A stretch of DNA of 64,000 bases, from assembly GCF_038502225.1 (NCBI RefSeq), contig NC_091325.1, positions 32,618,956 through 32,682,955 on the forward strand. Reading direction: 5' to 3'. Of the stretch, positions 9,947-18,248 are shown one piece after another. This stretch comes from Cherax quadricarinatus. Taxonomy: Eukaryota > Arthropoda > Malacostraca > Decapoda > Parastacidae. How positions within the stretch are numbered: the first letter of the stretch is position 1; each line of letters opens with the position of its first letter. The notes under the pieces were generated by a model, which searched no databases, was not told the DNA's origin, and saw nothing but the letters and a program-made list of their open reading frames with translations. The position numbers and the translations under genes are program-made.

Positions 9947-9990
9947 AATAAATATGTTATAGTGTTTGCTTACGTGTCTTTCTAAACCAT

Positions 9991-10108
9991 CTCAGTGGTG
10001 ACCTGTACTTAACCTCAGTGGTGACCTGTACTTAACTCTCAGTGGTGACCTGTACTTAATTCTCAATGGTGACCTGTACTTAACTCAGTGGTGACCTGTA
10101 CTTAACTC
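9991..10108. repeat. Tandem repeat, about five copies of a 22-25-bp unit
   Basis: CTCAGTGGTGACCTGTACTT recurs five times with small length differences between copies. It directly abuts the end of the preceding inverted repeat. No function is apparent. Confidence 0.85.
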
Positions 10109-10111
10109 TGT

Positions 10112-10348
10112 GAAGAAGTGTCTTGTGTGCTCCCGTGGACTGAACCAAGATGCCCCTGTGCTGTAGGAAGTGCAGCACAGGGCACTCTGGCCCTATGCTG
10201 CACTTACTACAAGAGTGATGGACTGAACACATCGAATCCAGGTTGAGGGACTGATTACCTCATACTTCTACTCTCCTTACCCATTTCTACTTTGTATTGG
10301 ACTTATGAAGCCACTGTGTGGCGAAACGTTTCTTCAATAAAGATTCCC
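10112..10348 (+). repeat. PLE pLTR fragment, diverged relative of the 378-bp family
   Basis: From about 10185 the sequence follows the 378-bp unit found at 12762-15274 (GGCCCTATGCTG, GATGGACTGAACACATCGA, GGTTGAGGGACTGATTACCT). It ends in the hammerhead-like box at about 10299-10335 and AATAAAG. The core heptamer here is CUUAUGA, with the invariant G5 changed, so this ribozyme copy should be inactive. The first 70 bp contain a short palindrome (GTGCTGTAGGAAGTGCAGCAC). Confidence 0.65.
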
Positions 10349-10566
10349 ATGTGTTGTTAGGTAAGACACATATGCAACAGTTAGGTATCTTTATTATGAA
10401 ACGTTTCGCCTACACAGTAGGCTTCTTCAGTCAAGTACAGAAAAGATGGAAATAAATGGTATAAAATACCGACACAATGGAAATATAAATACAAATGCAG
10501 TATAATGTGATCCTTTATTGACAACGTTTCACCCACACAGTGGGCTTTTTCAAGTCACACACGGAT
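10349..10566 (-). repeat. Two abutting PLE pLTR fragments (families A and B, minus orientation)
   Basis: 10349-10440 matches family A (its full inverted pair is at 17928-18252) and 10446-10566 matches family B (full pair at 16526-16735). Both carry the GAAACGTT or AACGTTTC box and the AATAAAG motif in reverse. The same two families occur in the opposite orientation at 15559-15833, so the 10.35-15.83 kb block is framed by inverted pLTRs. Confidence 0.7.
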
Positions 10567-12100
10567 CTACCTGGGGTTGTTGTTGTTGTTGTTAAAGATT
10601 CGCCGGTGTTCTCCCGGCCCGGGCCCTTCCAAGTGGTGGCCCGGCACTGGCTCCCTGTCTAGGGAGTGTCTGAGACCTATGTCTCCCATGGGAGGAGGCA
10701 CAAGTACCCCCCTCATCTTGTGAGCTACAAACTCGGGCTCTGGCACCAACCATGCCCTAGAAGGGCAATGCATGGTGTCGATCGTGCTAGCGCTGTGCTC
10801 TCCTGTGTGGAGTGTCGTGTGTTGGTGTTCATTTTCATTCATGTTGATTCGCAGGTCCTTCTGGCCCAGGTCTTCTCCAGATGGTGACCCGGCAGTGGCC
10901 CCCCGGGTGAGGGGTGACGATAATCATCTTTCTTCTTTCTTGGCCCTCCGTTTGGAGGATGTCATCTTCTTCTATCTTGCGCTGACTTCCCCAAAGAGAA
11001 GCGCAGTCGGGCAGAGGCAGCAGTTACAGGGTCGATTGGAGCCACACCCCAGCTTTAGCGGACAGCAAAGTGCTGGGTGAATGGTCATGGATAGTCGTGC
11101 TAGACGAGGGTACCGTCTTCAAGGTCCCCATTCTGAAGCATCCTGAATTTCCTCTTTGAGGTGTACTCGACTTCCACAAGGTGTTGGGTGTTGGCAGTGA
11201 GTAGTCTGGTCATGTCTGCAGTGGTGTATGTAGCAGTTTGGTCGTAGGTATACTTGACTGTTCCGTCCTGGAGGTGATGATGGATTTCTGAAGACAGCAT
11301 TGTGTTCTTATACTGCTTGGTTGTGTAGAAGTATACACCCTTCAGATATCGAACTTGTTGTGGTGCAGCAGTGTCAGTGGCAGTGGCACCGTGGGGTGCA
11401 TCCGCAGTGTCTTGTGTTTTTGCTTTCTTGGCTGCTGGCTGAACTGGTGAAGGCGAGATTTCCGACTGGTCAGTTGCTCTAGCAGTGGATGAAAGCGGTA
11501 GTGGACTCTCATTAGTGGGGTTTGCCGACGTCTCAGTGGTCTCTGATTGGTCCATCTCTGTGTCTAGTGGAGGTTGTGACAGCGGTGGAGCAGCGGTGAT
11601 GCTGGTAATATTTGCAGTAGATTTTAGGATCTCAGTGGAAGGTGGTGATGCAGGGAATGTGAGGCCAGGCATATTATTTAGTTTGAAAAGTTCATTGATG
11701 GTGGTGTTGAAGGAACCAGGCTCAGCTGCATTCTGTACATGAGCATACATAATGCAACAAAGAATCTTGGTGGAGTCGGCAGTAGGTGCTGGCAGGGAAG
11801 TGGTGGGAGCAGCTTGCGTGGCATGTAGTATCTTGGTAGTGTCTGCTTGAAGCTTGGCGATAGCAGAATATGTGGTTGCTTGTGGGTTGGGTTTCTTTTG
11901 TTGTTGTTGTTGTTTCTTGAGTATGTCTCTTCTGGTAGGGCACCTGGCAGCAAGAGTATGGTGGTCATTCTTGCAGTTCAAGCATTTAGTTGGTGAAGCA
12001 GTAGTGCAATTCTTGAAGTCATGACCCTCACGGTCCAACCTGGGGTTGGAAGGTACGAGAGTATTTATAGTCATGTTCAGAATGTTGAGGTCAGGTGGAG
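10567..12100 (-). mobile_element. ORF1-only non-LTR element with (AAC)n tail
   Basis: On the minus strand a gag-like reading frame (11100-12110) is followed by about 520 bp of non-coding sequence ending in AAC repeats (10576-10593 read in reverse), a typical non-LTR tail. There is no endonuclease or RT between the ORF1 stop and the tail. The 5' part is cut off at 12101 by a PLE inverted arm. It looks like a HAL1-style derivative with ORF2 lost, but an internal deletion unique to this copy is equally possible. Confidence 0.55.
10597..10908 (-). repeat. Duplicated about 60-bp module in the 3' UTR
   Basis: The segments 10597-10657 and 10846-10908 are diverged direct repeats sharing GATTCGC, GGCCC, TGGTG and CCCGGCA in the same order. 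This indicates an old partial duplication inside the element's 3' UTR. Confidence 0.5.
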
Positions 12101-12110
12101 AATGCTGCAT
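11100..12110 (-). CDS. Gag-like ORF1 fragment, non-LTR retrotransposon
   Basis: A 336-codon open frame. Near its N-terminus GHDFKNC is followed by KCLNCKNDHHTLAARC. This is the remaining part of one knuckle and a complete CX2CX3HX6C knuckle, equivalent to the last knuckle of the I-clade ORF1 at 2248-4179. A Gln run, a long Thr/Ala/Pro/Ser-rich low-complexity region and a more structured C-terminus (YLKGVYFYTTKQYKNT, YTSKRKFRMLQNGDLEDGT) follow. The ATG at 12110 lies inside the PLE arm that truncates the gene, so the true N-terminus and the first knuckles are lost. It probably bound element RNA. The family is not identified. Confidence 0.6.
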   Translation of the reverse strand: MQHSPPDLNILNMTINTLVPSNPRLDREGHDFKNCTTASPTKCLNCKNDHHTLAARCPTRRDILKKQQQQQKKPNPQATTYSAIAKLQADTTKILHATQAAPTTSLPAPTADSTKILCCIMYAHVQNAAEPGSFNTTINELFKLNNMPGLTFPASPPSTEILKSTANITSITAAPPLSQPPLDTEMDQSETTETSANPTNESPLPLSSTARATDQSEISPSPVQPAAKKAKTQDTADAPHGATATDTAAPQQVRYLKGVYFYTTKQYKNTMLSSEIHHHLQDGTVKYTYDQTATYTTADMTRLLTANTQHLVEVEYTSKRKFRMLQNGDLEDGTLV

Positions 12111-12189
12111 CTGATGATCTACCGGGTGGGGTTATAGAGTCTTGGGTAGCTTGGCAGGGGTATTGGACAAGTTGTGAGTAGACCTTCTG
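12101..12189. repeat. Left arm of an 89-bp perfect inverted repeat
   Basis: It pairs with 15470-15558. The arms bracket a GIY-YIG fragment, a CR1-like RT fragment and the 378-bp pLTR array. On the minus strand the arm is the continuation of the GIY-YIG 3' UTR, and the right arm leads directly into a family A pLTR. Together these mark the two ends of one PLE copy. Confidence 0.85.
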
Positions 12190-12204
12190 CAGTGTTCTAT
12201 GTTC

Positions 12205-12475
12205 TTATGTGGGATAGCGATGAAGAAGTTTCTTGGCGAGTGGTTCAGCTATGTTATAGAAGCCATTGTTCTGGTTGAAATTGTTGGTTGTAGAGATGAG
12301 CGATGATTCCAGGATTCTTCTGTATTGAGTGTTGTCTTCAGTGGCTATAAATCTTGAGTTTCTGTAGTTAATTAAATGGTTGTGTGAATTGCGATGTTGT
12401 ACACAGGCATTCCTTGTATCGTCAGTCCTGCTTGCATATTGGTGTTCTGAAATACGTGTTTGGAGGTCTCTTGAG
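12205..12475 (-). pseudogene. Penelope-like element GIY-YIG endonuclease C-terminal fragment
   Basis: On the minus strand the frame reads RISEHQYASRTDD, then CVQHRNSHNHLINY, then YRRILESSLISTTNNF, then a C-terminal LLHRYPT and stop. This matches the second half of a GIY-YIG nuclease, the domain that nicks DNA for PLE priming (compare DRLREHKNS...HVRDHNHPIDW...RRLVESSLI in the copy at 54350-54709). The N-terminal GIY-YIG strands and RT are missing, because at about 12476 the frame passes directly into CR1-like RT sequence. The 188-codon open frame 12205-12771 is therefore a chance chimera of two elements, not one protein. Confidence 0.7.
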
Positions 12476-12757
12476 ATAAATCCAAGTAATCTGTTGGCCT
12501 TGTCGCGCACACTAAGGCACTGCTGTCTTGGCTTTAGATTTCTGCTCACCACGACTCCCAAGTCCTTTTCACATTCTGTATGACCAAGCTCTACTTCACC
12601 TAGATTATAGCTTCGAGGGTTATTTTCATTACCAAGGGCAAGTACCCTACACTTATCCACATTGAACCCCATCTGCCACTTTTCAGACCAAGACTTTAAT
12701 TTGTTCAAATCGTCCTGGAGTTCATTGATATCCTCCTCAGAGTGAATTATACGGCCT
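12476..12757 (-). pseudogene. CR1-like reverse transcriptase fragment, distal half
   Basis: It reads GRIIHSEEDINELQDDLNKL, then KWQMGFNVDKCRVLALG, then ECEKDLGVVVSRNL and ANRLLGFISR. This is the region following the FADD catalytic motif in CR1 reverse transcriptases. The proximal half is at 15288-15469. The two are separated by a 2.5-kb PLE-derived insertion with a 13-bp duplication, and removing it restores the frame. Both outer ends are truncated. Confidence 0.8.
12745..12757. repeat. 13-bp target-site duplication (left copy) of the 378-bp array insertion
   Basis: AATTATACGGCCT is repeated exactly at 15275-15287. The flanking bases differ on both sides, so the duplication is 13 bp. It splits a CR1-like RT between KIGRI and IHSEED. 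Confidence 0.9.
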
Positions 12758-15274
12758 GAAGATTGAGACACTTATGCAGCATATGGGAATCTTTATTCAG
12801 GAAACGTTTCGCCACACAGTGGCTTCTTCAGTCCAATACAAAGAGGAAGGCGTAAGGAGAGGAGGAGAATGAGGTAATCAGTCCCTCAACCTGGAGTCGA
12901 TGTGTTCAGTCCATCAATCTTGTAGAATGTACAGCATAGGGCCGTAGAAGTGGCTTATATACTGAAGAGATGTGAGGTGAAGCAGGCGGAGGCGGGGTCA
13001 TAGTGGTACCATCCACTAGTCGAAGTAGGTCTTCGTCCAAAGGTTGAACAAGTGTTGAAGAATTCTTTGTAACAAGATCCCATAATGCTGCAGTGTCTGA
13101 CAGTTGTGATGAATGGTTTGAAAAACCGACAAGTTGAAGATTGAGACACTTATGCAGCATATGGGAATCTTTATTCAGGAAACGTTTCGCCACACAGTGG
13201 CTTCTTCAGTCCAATACAAAGAGGAAGGCGTAAGGAGAGGAGGAGAATGAGGTAATCAGTCCCTCAACCTGGAGTCGATGTGTTCAGTCCATCAATCTTG
13301 TAGAATGTACAGCATAGGGCCGTAGAAGTGGCTTATATACTGAAGAGATGTGAGGTGAAGCAGGCGGAGGCGGGGTCATAGTGGTACCATCCACTAGTCG
13401 AAGTAGGTCTTCGTCCAAAGGTTGAACAAGTGTTGAAGAATTCTTTGTAACAAGATCCCATAATGCTGCAGTGTCTGACAGTTGTGATGAATGGTTTGAA
13501 AAACCGACAAGTTGAAGATTGAGACACTTATGCAGCATATGGGAATCTTTATTCAGGAAACGTTTCGCCACACAGTGGCTTCTTCAGTCCAATACAAAGA
13601 GGAAGGCGTAAGGAGAGGAGGAGAATGAGGTAATCAGTCCCTCAACCTGGAGTCGATGTGTTCAGTCCATCAATCTTGTAGAATGTACAGCATAGGGCCG
13701 TAGAAGTGGCTTATATACTGAAGAGATGTGAGGTGAAGCAGGCGGAGGCGGGGTCATAGTGGTACCATCCACTAGTCGAAGTAGGTCTTCGTCCAAAGGT
13801 TGAACAAGTGTTGAAGAATTCTTTGTAACAAGATCCCATAATGCTGCAGTGTCTGACAGTTGTGATGAATGGTTTGAAAAACCGACAAGTTGAAGATTGA
13901 GACACTTATGCAGCATATGGGAATCTTTATTCAGGAAACGTTTCGCCACACAGTGGCTTCTTCAGTCCAATACAAAGAGGAAGGCGTAAGGAGAGGAGGA
14001 GAATGAGGTAATCAGTCCCTCAACCTGGAGTCGATGTGTTCAGTCCATCAATCTTGTAGAATGTACAGCATAGGGCCGTAGAAGTGGCTTATATACTGAA
14101 GAGATGTGAGGTGAAGCAGGCGGAGGCGGGGTCATAGTGGTACCATCCACTAGTCGAAGTAGGTCTTCGTCCAAAGGTTGAACAAGTGTTGAAAAATTCT
14201 TTGTAACAAGATCCCATAATGCTGCAGTGTCTGACAGTTGTGATGAATGGTTTGAAAAACCGACAAGTTGAAGATTGAGACACTTATGCAGCATATGGGA
14301 ATCTTTATTCAGGAAACGTTTCGCCACACAGTGGCTTCATCAGTCCAATACAAAGAGGAAGGCGTAAGGAGAGGAGGAGAATGAGGTAATCAGTCCCTCA
14401 ACCTGGAGTCGATGTGTTCAGTCCATCAATCTTGTAGAATGTACAGCATAGGGCCGTAGAAGTGGCTTATATACTGAAGAGATGTGAGGTGAAGCAGGCG
14501 GAAGCGGGGTCATAGTGGTACCATCCACTAGTCGAAGTAGGTCTTCGTCCGAAGGTTGAACAAGTGTTGAAGAATTCTTTGTAACAAGATCCCATAATGC
14601 TGCAGTGTCTGACAGTTGTGATGAATGGTTTGAAAAACCGACAAGTTGAAGATTGAGACACTTATGCAGCATATGGGAATCTTTATTCAGGAAACGTTTC
14701 ACCACACAGTGGCTTCTTCAGTCCAAGAAGAAGCCAGCATATGGGAATCTTTATTCAGGAAACGTTTCGCCACACAGTGGCTTCTTCAGTCCAAGAAGAA
14801 GCCACTGTGTGGCGAAACGTTTCCTGAATAAAGATTCCCATATGCTGCATAAGTGTCTCAATCTTCAACTTGTCGGTTTTTCAAACCATTCATCACAACT
14901 GTCAGACACTGCAGCATTATGGGATCTTGTTACAAAGAATTCTTCAACACTTGTTCAACCTTTGGACGAAGACCTACTTCGACTAGTGGATGGTACCACT
15001 ATGACCCCGCCTCCGCCTGCTTCACCTCACATCTCTTCAGTATATAAGCCACTTCTACGGCCCTATGCTGTACATTCTACAAGATTGATGGACTGAACAC
15101 ATCGACTCCAGGTTGAGGGACTGATTACCTCATTCTCCTCCTCTCCTTACGCCTTCCTCTTTGTATTGGACTGAAGAAGCCACTGTGTGGCGAAACGTTT
15201 CCTGAATAAAGATTCCCATATGCTGCATAAGTGTCTCAATCTTCAACTTGTCGGTTTTTCAAACCATTCATCAC
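12758..15274 (-). mobile_element. PLE pLTR array insertion: five 378-bp units plus an inverted unit
   Basis: Five nearly identical 378-bp units lie head-to-tail on the minus strand from 12762 to 14651. Partial units (14652 to about 14797) follow, and then one unit in the opposite orientation up to 15274. The insertion is flanked by 13-bp duplications. Each unit contains a TATA-like TATATAAG (for example 15042-15049 in the inverted copy), a hammerhead-like core and AATAAAG. The repeated 95-codon frames in each unit are a by-product of recent copying and have no recognisable domain. Tandem and inverted pLTRs are a known PLE arrangement, but array length here is unusual for an insertion lacking any RT. 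Confidence 0.8.
12798..12835 (-). ncRNA. Hammerhead-like core of the 378-bp family (repeated every 378 bp)
   Basis: On the minus strand: helix I GGA/UCC, core CUGAAGA, one extra A, helix II GCCAC/GUGGC with loop UGU, GAAA, then the palindromic ACGU helix III with a GUU triplet. The same motif recurs 378, 756, 1134 and 1512 bp further on and once more on the plus strand near 15170-15205. The copy near 14310-14345 has CUGAUGA, the canonical core. Confidence 0.5.
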
Positions 15275-15287
15275 AATTATACGGCCT
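15275..15287. repeat. 13-bp target-site duplication (right copy) of the 378-bp array insertion
   Basis: It matches 12745-12757 exactly and closes the array insertion. Confidence 0.9.
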
Positions 15288-15469
15288 ATCTTTGTATCAT
15301 CAGCAAACTTACTCATGTCACTAGTAATCCCTTCATCAAGGTCACTAATGTAAATTATGAACAGGAGAGGGCCTAAAACTGATCCTTGTGGAACGCCACT
15401 AGTGACTAATCCCCACTCAGATTTCACTCCATTAATTATAACTCTCTGCTTTCTATTGGTAAGCAAACT
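15288..15469 (-). pseudogene. CR1-like reverse transcriptase fragment, proximal half with FADD motif
   Basis: On the minus strand it reads LTNRKQRVIINGVKSEW, then TSGVPQGSVLGPLLFIIYIS, then MSKFADDTKIG. The RT motif B loop (GVPQGS) and the catalytic FADD are intact. It continues at 12757 after the PLE insertion. The upstream part of the gene is missing because the PLE inverted arm begins at 15470. Confidence 0.85.
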
Positions 15470-15558
15470 CAGAAGGTCTACTCACAACTTGTCCAATACC
15501 CCTGCCAAGCTACCCAAGACTCTATAACCCCACCCGGTAGATCATCAGATGCAGCATT
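15470..15558. repeat. Right arm of the 89-bp inverted repeat
   Basis: It is the reverse complement of 12101-12189 and leads directly into a family A pLTR on its right. Confidence 0.85.
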
Positions 15559-15835
15559 GACTGACCACCTCAAAACTTTAAGGGTGATGGACTGATTACA
15601 TCGTCTTCAAGTCTCTTCTGCTTCTATCAACTTTTCTGTACTTCACTGAAGAAGCCTACTGTGTAGGCGAAACGTTTCATAATAAAGATACCTAACTGTT
15701 GCATATGTGTCTTACCTAACAACCTGTCGGTATTTTATACCATCAGATCCGTGTGTGACTTGAAAAAGCCCACTGTGTGGGTGAAACGTTGTCAATAAAG
15801 GATCACATTATACTGCATTTGTGTTTATATTTCCG
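15559..15835 (+). repeat. PLE pLTR fragments, families A then B (plus orientation)
   Basis: 15559-15738 is family A, with its hammerhead-like box at about 15641-15681 and AATAAAG. 15743-15833 is family B, with its box at about 15752-15800. Together they mirror 10349-10566. In the family A copy here the base pairing of helix I is broken (UCA instead of UGA). Confidence 0.7.
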
Positions 15836-16025
15836 ACATAGGTAAGTACTGGTTTTCTAACAGAGTTGTAGATGCGTGGAACAGTCTTCCCAGTGGGGTG
15901 ATAGATGCTAGGACCTTGGGTAGCTTTAAGAAGAGACTGGACAAATATATGAGTGGGAGGGGCTGGGTTTGATTAGTGTCATGGGGTACGGGAGTTATTT
16001 CTTGGGTAGCTTTAACATAAGAAAG
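15836..16025 (+). pseudogene. CR1-like 3' end: RT C-terminus and 3' UTR
   Basis: The plus strand reads GKYWFSNRVVDAWNSLPSGV, then LGSFKKRLDKYMSGRGWV and a stop at about 15970. This is the conserved C-terminus of CR1-like RT proteins (RVVDAWNSLP...SFK.RLD). About 50 bp of matching 3' UTR follows. Everything upstream is lost. Confidence 0.75.
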
Positions 16026-16292
16026 GAGGAACACTGCAGCAGGCCTGTTGGCCCATACTAGGCAGGTCCTTTACAATTCATCCCACTAACAAACATTTGA
16101 CCAACCCAATTTTCAATGCCACCCTAGAAACAAGCTCTGATGTGCAAGTCCAACTCAAATCCAACCCCTCCCACTCATGTACTTATCCAACCTAAATTTG
16201 AAACTACCCAAAGTCCTAGCCTCAATAACCCAACTAGGTAGACTGTTCCACTCATCAACTACCCTATTTCCAAACCAATAGTTTCCTATGTG
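16026..16292 (-). pseudogene. Second CR1-like 3' end, facing the first
   Basis: On the minus strand from 16292 it reads YWFGNRVVDEWNSLP, then LGSFKFRLDKYMSGRGWI, then a stop and a 3' UTR that meets the 3' UTR of the opposite copy around 16020-16070 (GCAGCAGGCCTGTTGGCCCA). The two fragments are 3'-to-3' neighbours of the same family. Confidence 0.75.
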
Positions 16293-16512
16293 AAATTAAG
16301 ACACATGTGCAACATCTGGGTATCTTTATTGTAGACGTTACGCCATCCAGTGGCTTTATCAATACAAATTCTAGGACATAACTTGAAGACAATAGAACTA
16401 TGTACAGAAGATGAGGTAATCAGTCCCTCAACCTAGGAGTAGGTGCGAAGAGCACTGTAGTCATGGAGATTCTGAAAGGAGAAAGAAGAAAGGAGCCTGG
16501 CGCTTATATAGT

Positions 16513-16525
16513 AACGTCAGGTGAA
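16513..16525. repeat. 13-bp target-site duplication (left) of the family B palindrome
   Basis: AACGTCAGGTGAA is repeated exactly at 16736-16748, and the flanking bases differ. Confidence 0.9.
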
Positions 16526-16735
16526 TATAAACACAAATGCAGTATAATGTGATCCTTTATTGACTACGTTTCGCCCACACAGTGGGCTTTTTCAAGTCAC
16601 AAACAGAACTGTTTGTGACTTGAAAAAGCCCACTGTGTGGGCGAAACGTAGTCAATAAAGGATCACATTATACTGCATTTGTGTTTATATTGCCATTGTG
16701 TCGGTATTTTATACCATTTATTTCCAACGTCAGGT
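16526..16735. mobile_element. Family B palindromic PLE insertion (210 bp)
   Basis: Two family B units lie in opposite orientation around a centre near 16607-16613. The insert carries only pLTR sequence, no coding region, and is bounded by the 13-bp duplication. It ends with TCGGTATTTTATACC, a motif also present at the ends of family A units (for example 15726-15738 and 17913-17925). Confidence 0.8.
16616..16654 (+). ncRNA. Hammerhead-like core, family B (U3-A8 variant)
   Basis: Helix I is UGAC (16616-16619) with GUCA (16651-16654). The core is UUGAAAA (16620-16626), with U3-A8 replacing C3-G8, and one extra A follows. Helix II is GCCCAC/GUGGGC with loop UGU. GAAA, the ACGU helix III and triplet GUA follow, and AATAAAG comes next. 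The opposite arm of the palindrome carries the same motif on the minus strand. Confidence 0.55.
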
Positions 16736-16748
16736 GAAGCAGATGAGA
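16736..16748. repeat. 13-bp target-site duplication (right) of the family B palindrome
   Basis: It matches 16513-16525 exactly. Confidence 0.9.
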
Positions 16749-16915
16749 GCATAGTCACTGGTAGGCGGGATTCCCCAGTGGAAGTAGGTCCTTCCCAAAG
16801 AGATGGGTTAGTTGTAGTAGTAGTTGTCGTAGCCGTGAAGGTTATGTACATGTTCTCAGAATCAAGATTCCATGATGTTGCAGTGTCTAACAAGTTGTGT
16901 AAGAATGGTATATAA

Positions 16916-17843
16916 TGAAAAATTAGACACATGTGCAACTCTTGGGTATCTTTATTGAGGAAACGTTTCGCCACACAGTGGCTTCATCAGTCCATACAAA
17001 GGAGAATCTTGAAGAACAGGAGGAGAATGAGGTAATCAGTCCCTCAACCTTGAGTCGATGTGGTCAGTCCATCAATCTTGAATAGAATACGGCATACGTG
17101 CTGAGAAGGAGCTTATAAACCGTTGGCAGGAGAGGTGCAGAAGTCATAGGTCGTGTAACATTTGTTACACGACCTACTTCAACATTGAACAAATGTTACA
17201 CGACCTATGACTTCTGCACCTCTCCTGCCAACGGTTTATAAGCTCCTTCTCAGCACGTATGCCGTATTCTATTCAAGATTGATGGACTGACCACATCGAC
17301 TCAAGGTTGAGGGACTGATTACCTCATTCTTCTCCTGTTCTTCAAGATTCTCCTTTGTATGGACTGATGAAGCCACTGTGTGGCGAAACGTTTCCTCAAT
17401 AAAGATACCCAAGAGTTGCACATGTGTCTAATTTATCAACATGTCGGTTCTCTGAACCATTCATCTACAAACCTGTCAGACACTGCAACTTCTTGGGATC
17501 TTAATACTAGGGAATTCTTCGCTTGCCTAATTCTTGGGCACGACCTACTTCAACATTGAACAAATGTTACACGACCTATGACTTCTGCACCTCTCCTGCC
17601 AACGGTTTATAAGCTCCTTCTCAGCACGTATGCCGTATTCTATTCAAGATTGATGGACTGACCACATCCACTCAAGGTTGAGGGACTGATTACCTCATTC
17701 TCCTCCTGTTCTTCAAGATTCTCCTTTGTATGGACTGATGAAGCCACTGTGTGGCGAAACGTTTCCTCAATAAAGATACCCAAGAGTTGCACATGTGTCT
17801 AATTTATCAACATGTCGGTTCTCTGAACCATTCATCTACAAAT
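16916..17843. repeat. PLE pLTR family C: one inverted and two direct copies
   Basis: 16916-17172 is one unit on the minus strand. 17173-17843 holds two units on the plus strand with a 381-bp period (AAATGTTACACGACC at 17191 and 17572). Each has TTTATAAG as a TATA-like box (about 17226 and 17606), a CUGAUGA hammerhead-like core and CAATAAAG. Confidence 0.8.
17361..17395 (+). ncRNA. Hammerhead-like core, family C (canonical CUGAUGA)
   Basis: Helix I is GGA (17361-17363) with UCC (17393-17395). CUGAUGA (17364-17370) is the consensus core. One extra A follows, then helix II GCCAC/GUGGC with loop UGU, GAAA, the self-complementary ACGU and cleavage triplet GUU. The second direct unit repeats it at about 17742-17776. 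The minus-strand unit has it near 16970-17005. Confidence 0.6.
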
Positions 17844-17882
17844 GGTATATAATACCGACAAGATGAAATTAAGACACATGTG

Positions 17883-17895
17883 CAACATCTGGGTA
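17883..17895. repeat. 13-bp target-site duplication (left) of the family A palindrome
   Basis: CAACATCTGGGTA is repeated exactly at 18249-18261. The neighbouring bases differ, so this is a third independent 13-bp duplication in this block. Confidence 0.9.
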
Positions 17896-18171
17896 GAACA
17901 TTAAAATGGTATAAAATACCGACAGGTTGTTAGGTAAGACACATATGCAACAGTTAGGTATCTTTATTATGAAACGTTTCGCCTACACAGTAGGCTTCTT
18001 CAGTCAAGTACAGAAAAGTTGATAGAAGCAGAAGATACTTGAAGACGATGTAATCAGTCCATCACCCTTAAAGTTTTGAGGTGGTCAGTCCCATCACCTC
18101 AAAACTTTAAGGGTGATGGACTGATTACATCGTCTTCAAGTATCTTCTGCTTCTATCAACTTTTCTGTACT

Positions 18172-18208
18172 TGACTGAAGAAGCCTACTGTGTAGGCGAA
18201 ACGTTTCA
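18172..18208 (+). ncRNA. Hammerhead-like core, family A
   Basis: Helix I is UGA (18172-18174) with UCA (18206-18208). The core is CUGAAGA, with one extra A. Helix II is GCCUAC/GUAGGC with loop UGU. GAAA, ACGU and triplet GUU follow, then AATAAAG. The mirror arm carries it on the minus strand. Confidence 0.5.
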
Positions 18209-18248
18209 TAATAAAGATACCTAACTGTTGCATATGTGTCTTACCTAA

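Larger units (their letters stand above)
9573..9988 (+). mobile_element. Inverted-repeat-bounded Penelope-like element remnant
   Basis: Arms at 9573-9650 and 9911-9988 are near-perfect inverted copies (78 nt each). The interior holds a reading frame resembling the end of a PLE GIY-YIG domain. Each arm includes the GAAACGTT box that recurs in all PLE-derived repeats of this window. A single pLTR-like end present in opposite orientations at the two sides is a common PLE configuration. No RT remains, so this is an internally deleted copy inserted in the RTE-like fragment. Confidence 0.7.
16293..16915 (-). repeat. PLE pLTR family D copy, minus orientation, interrupted by a family B palindrome
   Basis: 16293-16525 and 16736-16915 together make one 423-bp family D unit (same as 18249-19440). 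Between them lies a family B insertion with 13-bp duplications. The hammerhead-like box in this copy has GTTACGCC instead of GTTTCGCC, a point change in the GAAAC block. Confidence 0.8.
17844..18248. mobile_element. Family A palindromic PLE insertion into family D sequence
   Basis: A short family D start (17844-17895) is interrupted by a palindrome of two family A units in opposite orientation (arms about 17928-18087 and 18093-18252, centre near 18090). The duplication CAACATCTGGGTA at 17883-17895 and 18249-18261 brackets the insertion. Family D continues immediately after it. Confidence 0.8.

Noticed and set aside
9573..9988. DNA transposon (MITE) defined by terminal inverted repeats
   Set aside because: The arms contain the PLE-type ribozyme box and the interior encodes a GIY-YIG end, so a Penelope-like origin explains it better than a cut-and-paste transposon.
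12205..12771. A single 188-residue protein
   Set aside because: It joins the end of a PLE GIY-YIG domain to a CR1 RT fragment and a few codons of the 378-bp array. It is a chance in-frame fusion of three elements.
12906..15096. Repeated 95-codon frames in the 378-bp units as a conserved small protein
   Set aside because: They are conserved only because the units are recent copies. They overlap the ribozyme-like and TATA-like elements and have no domain.
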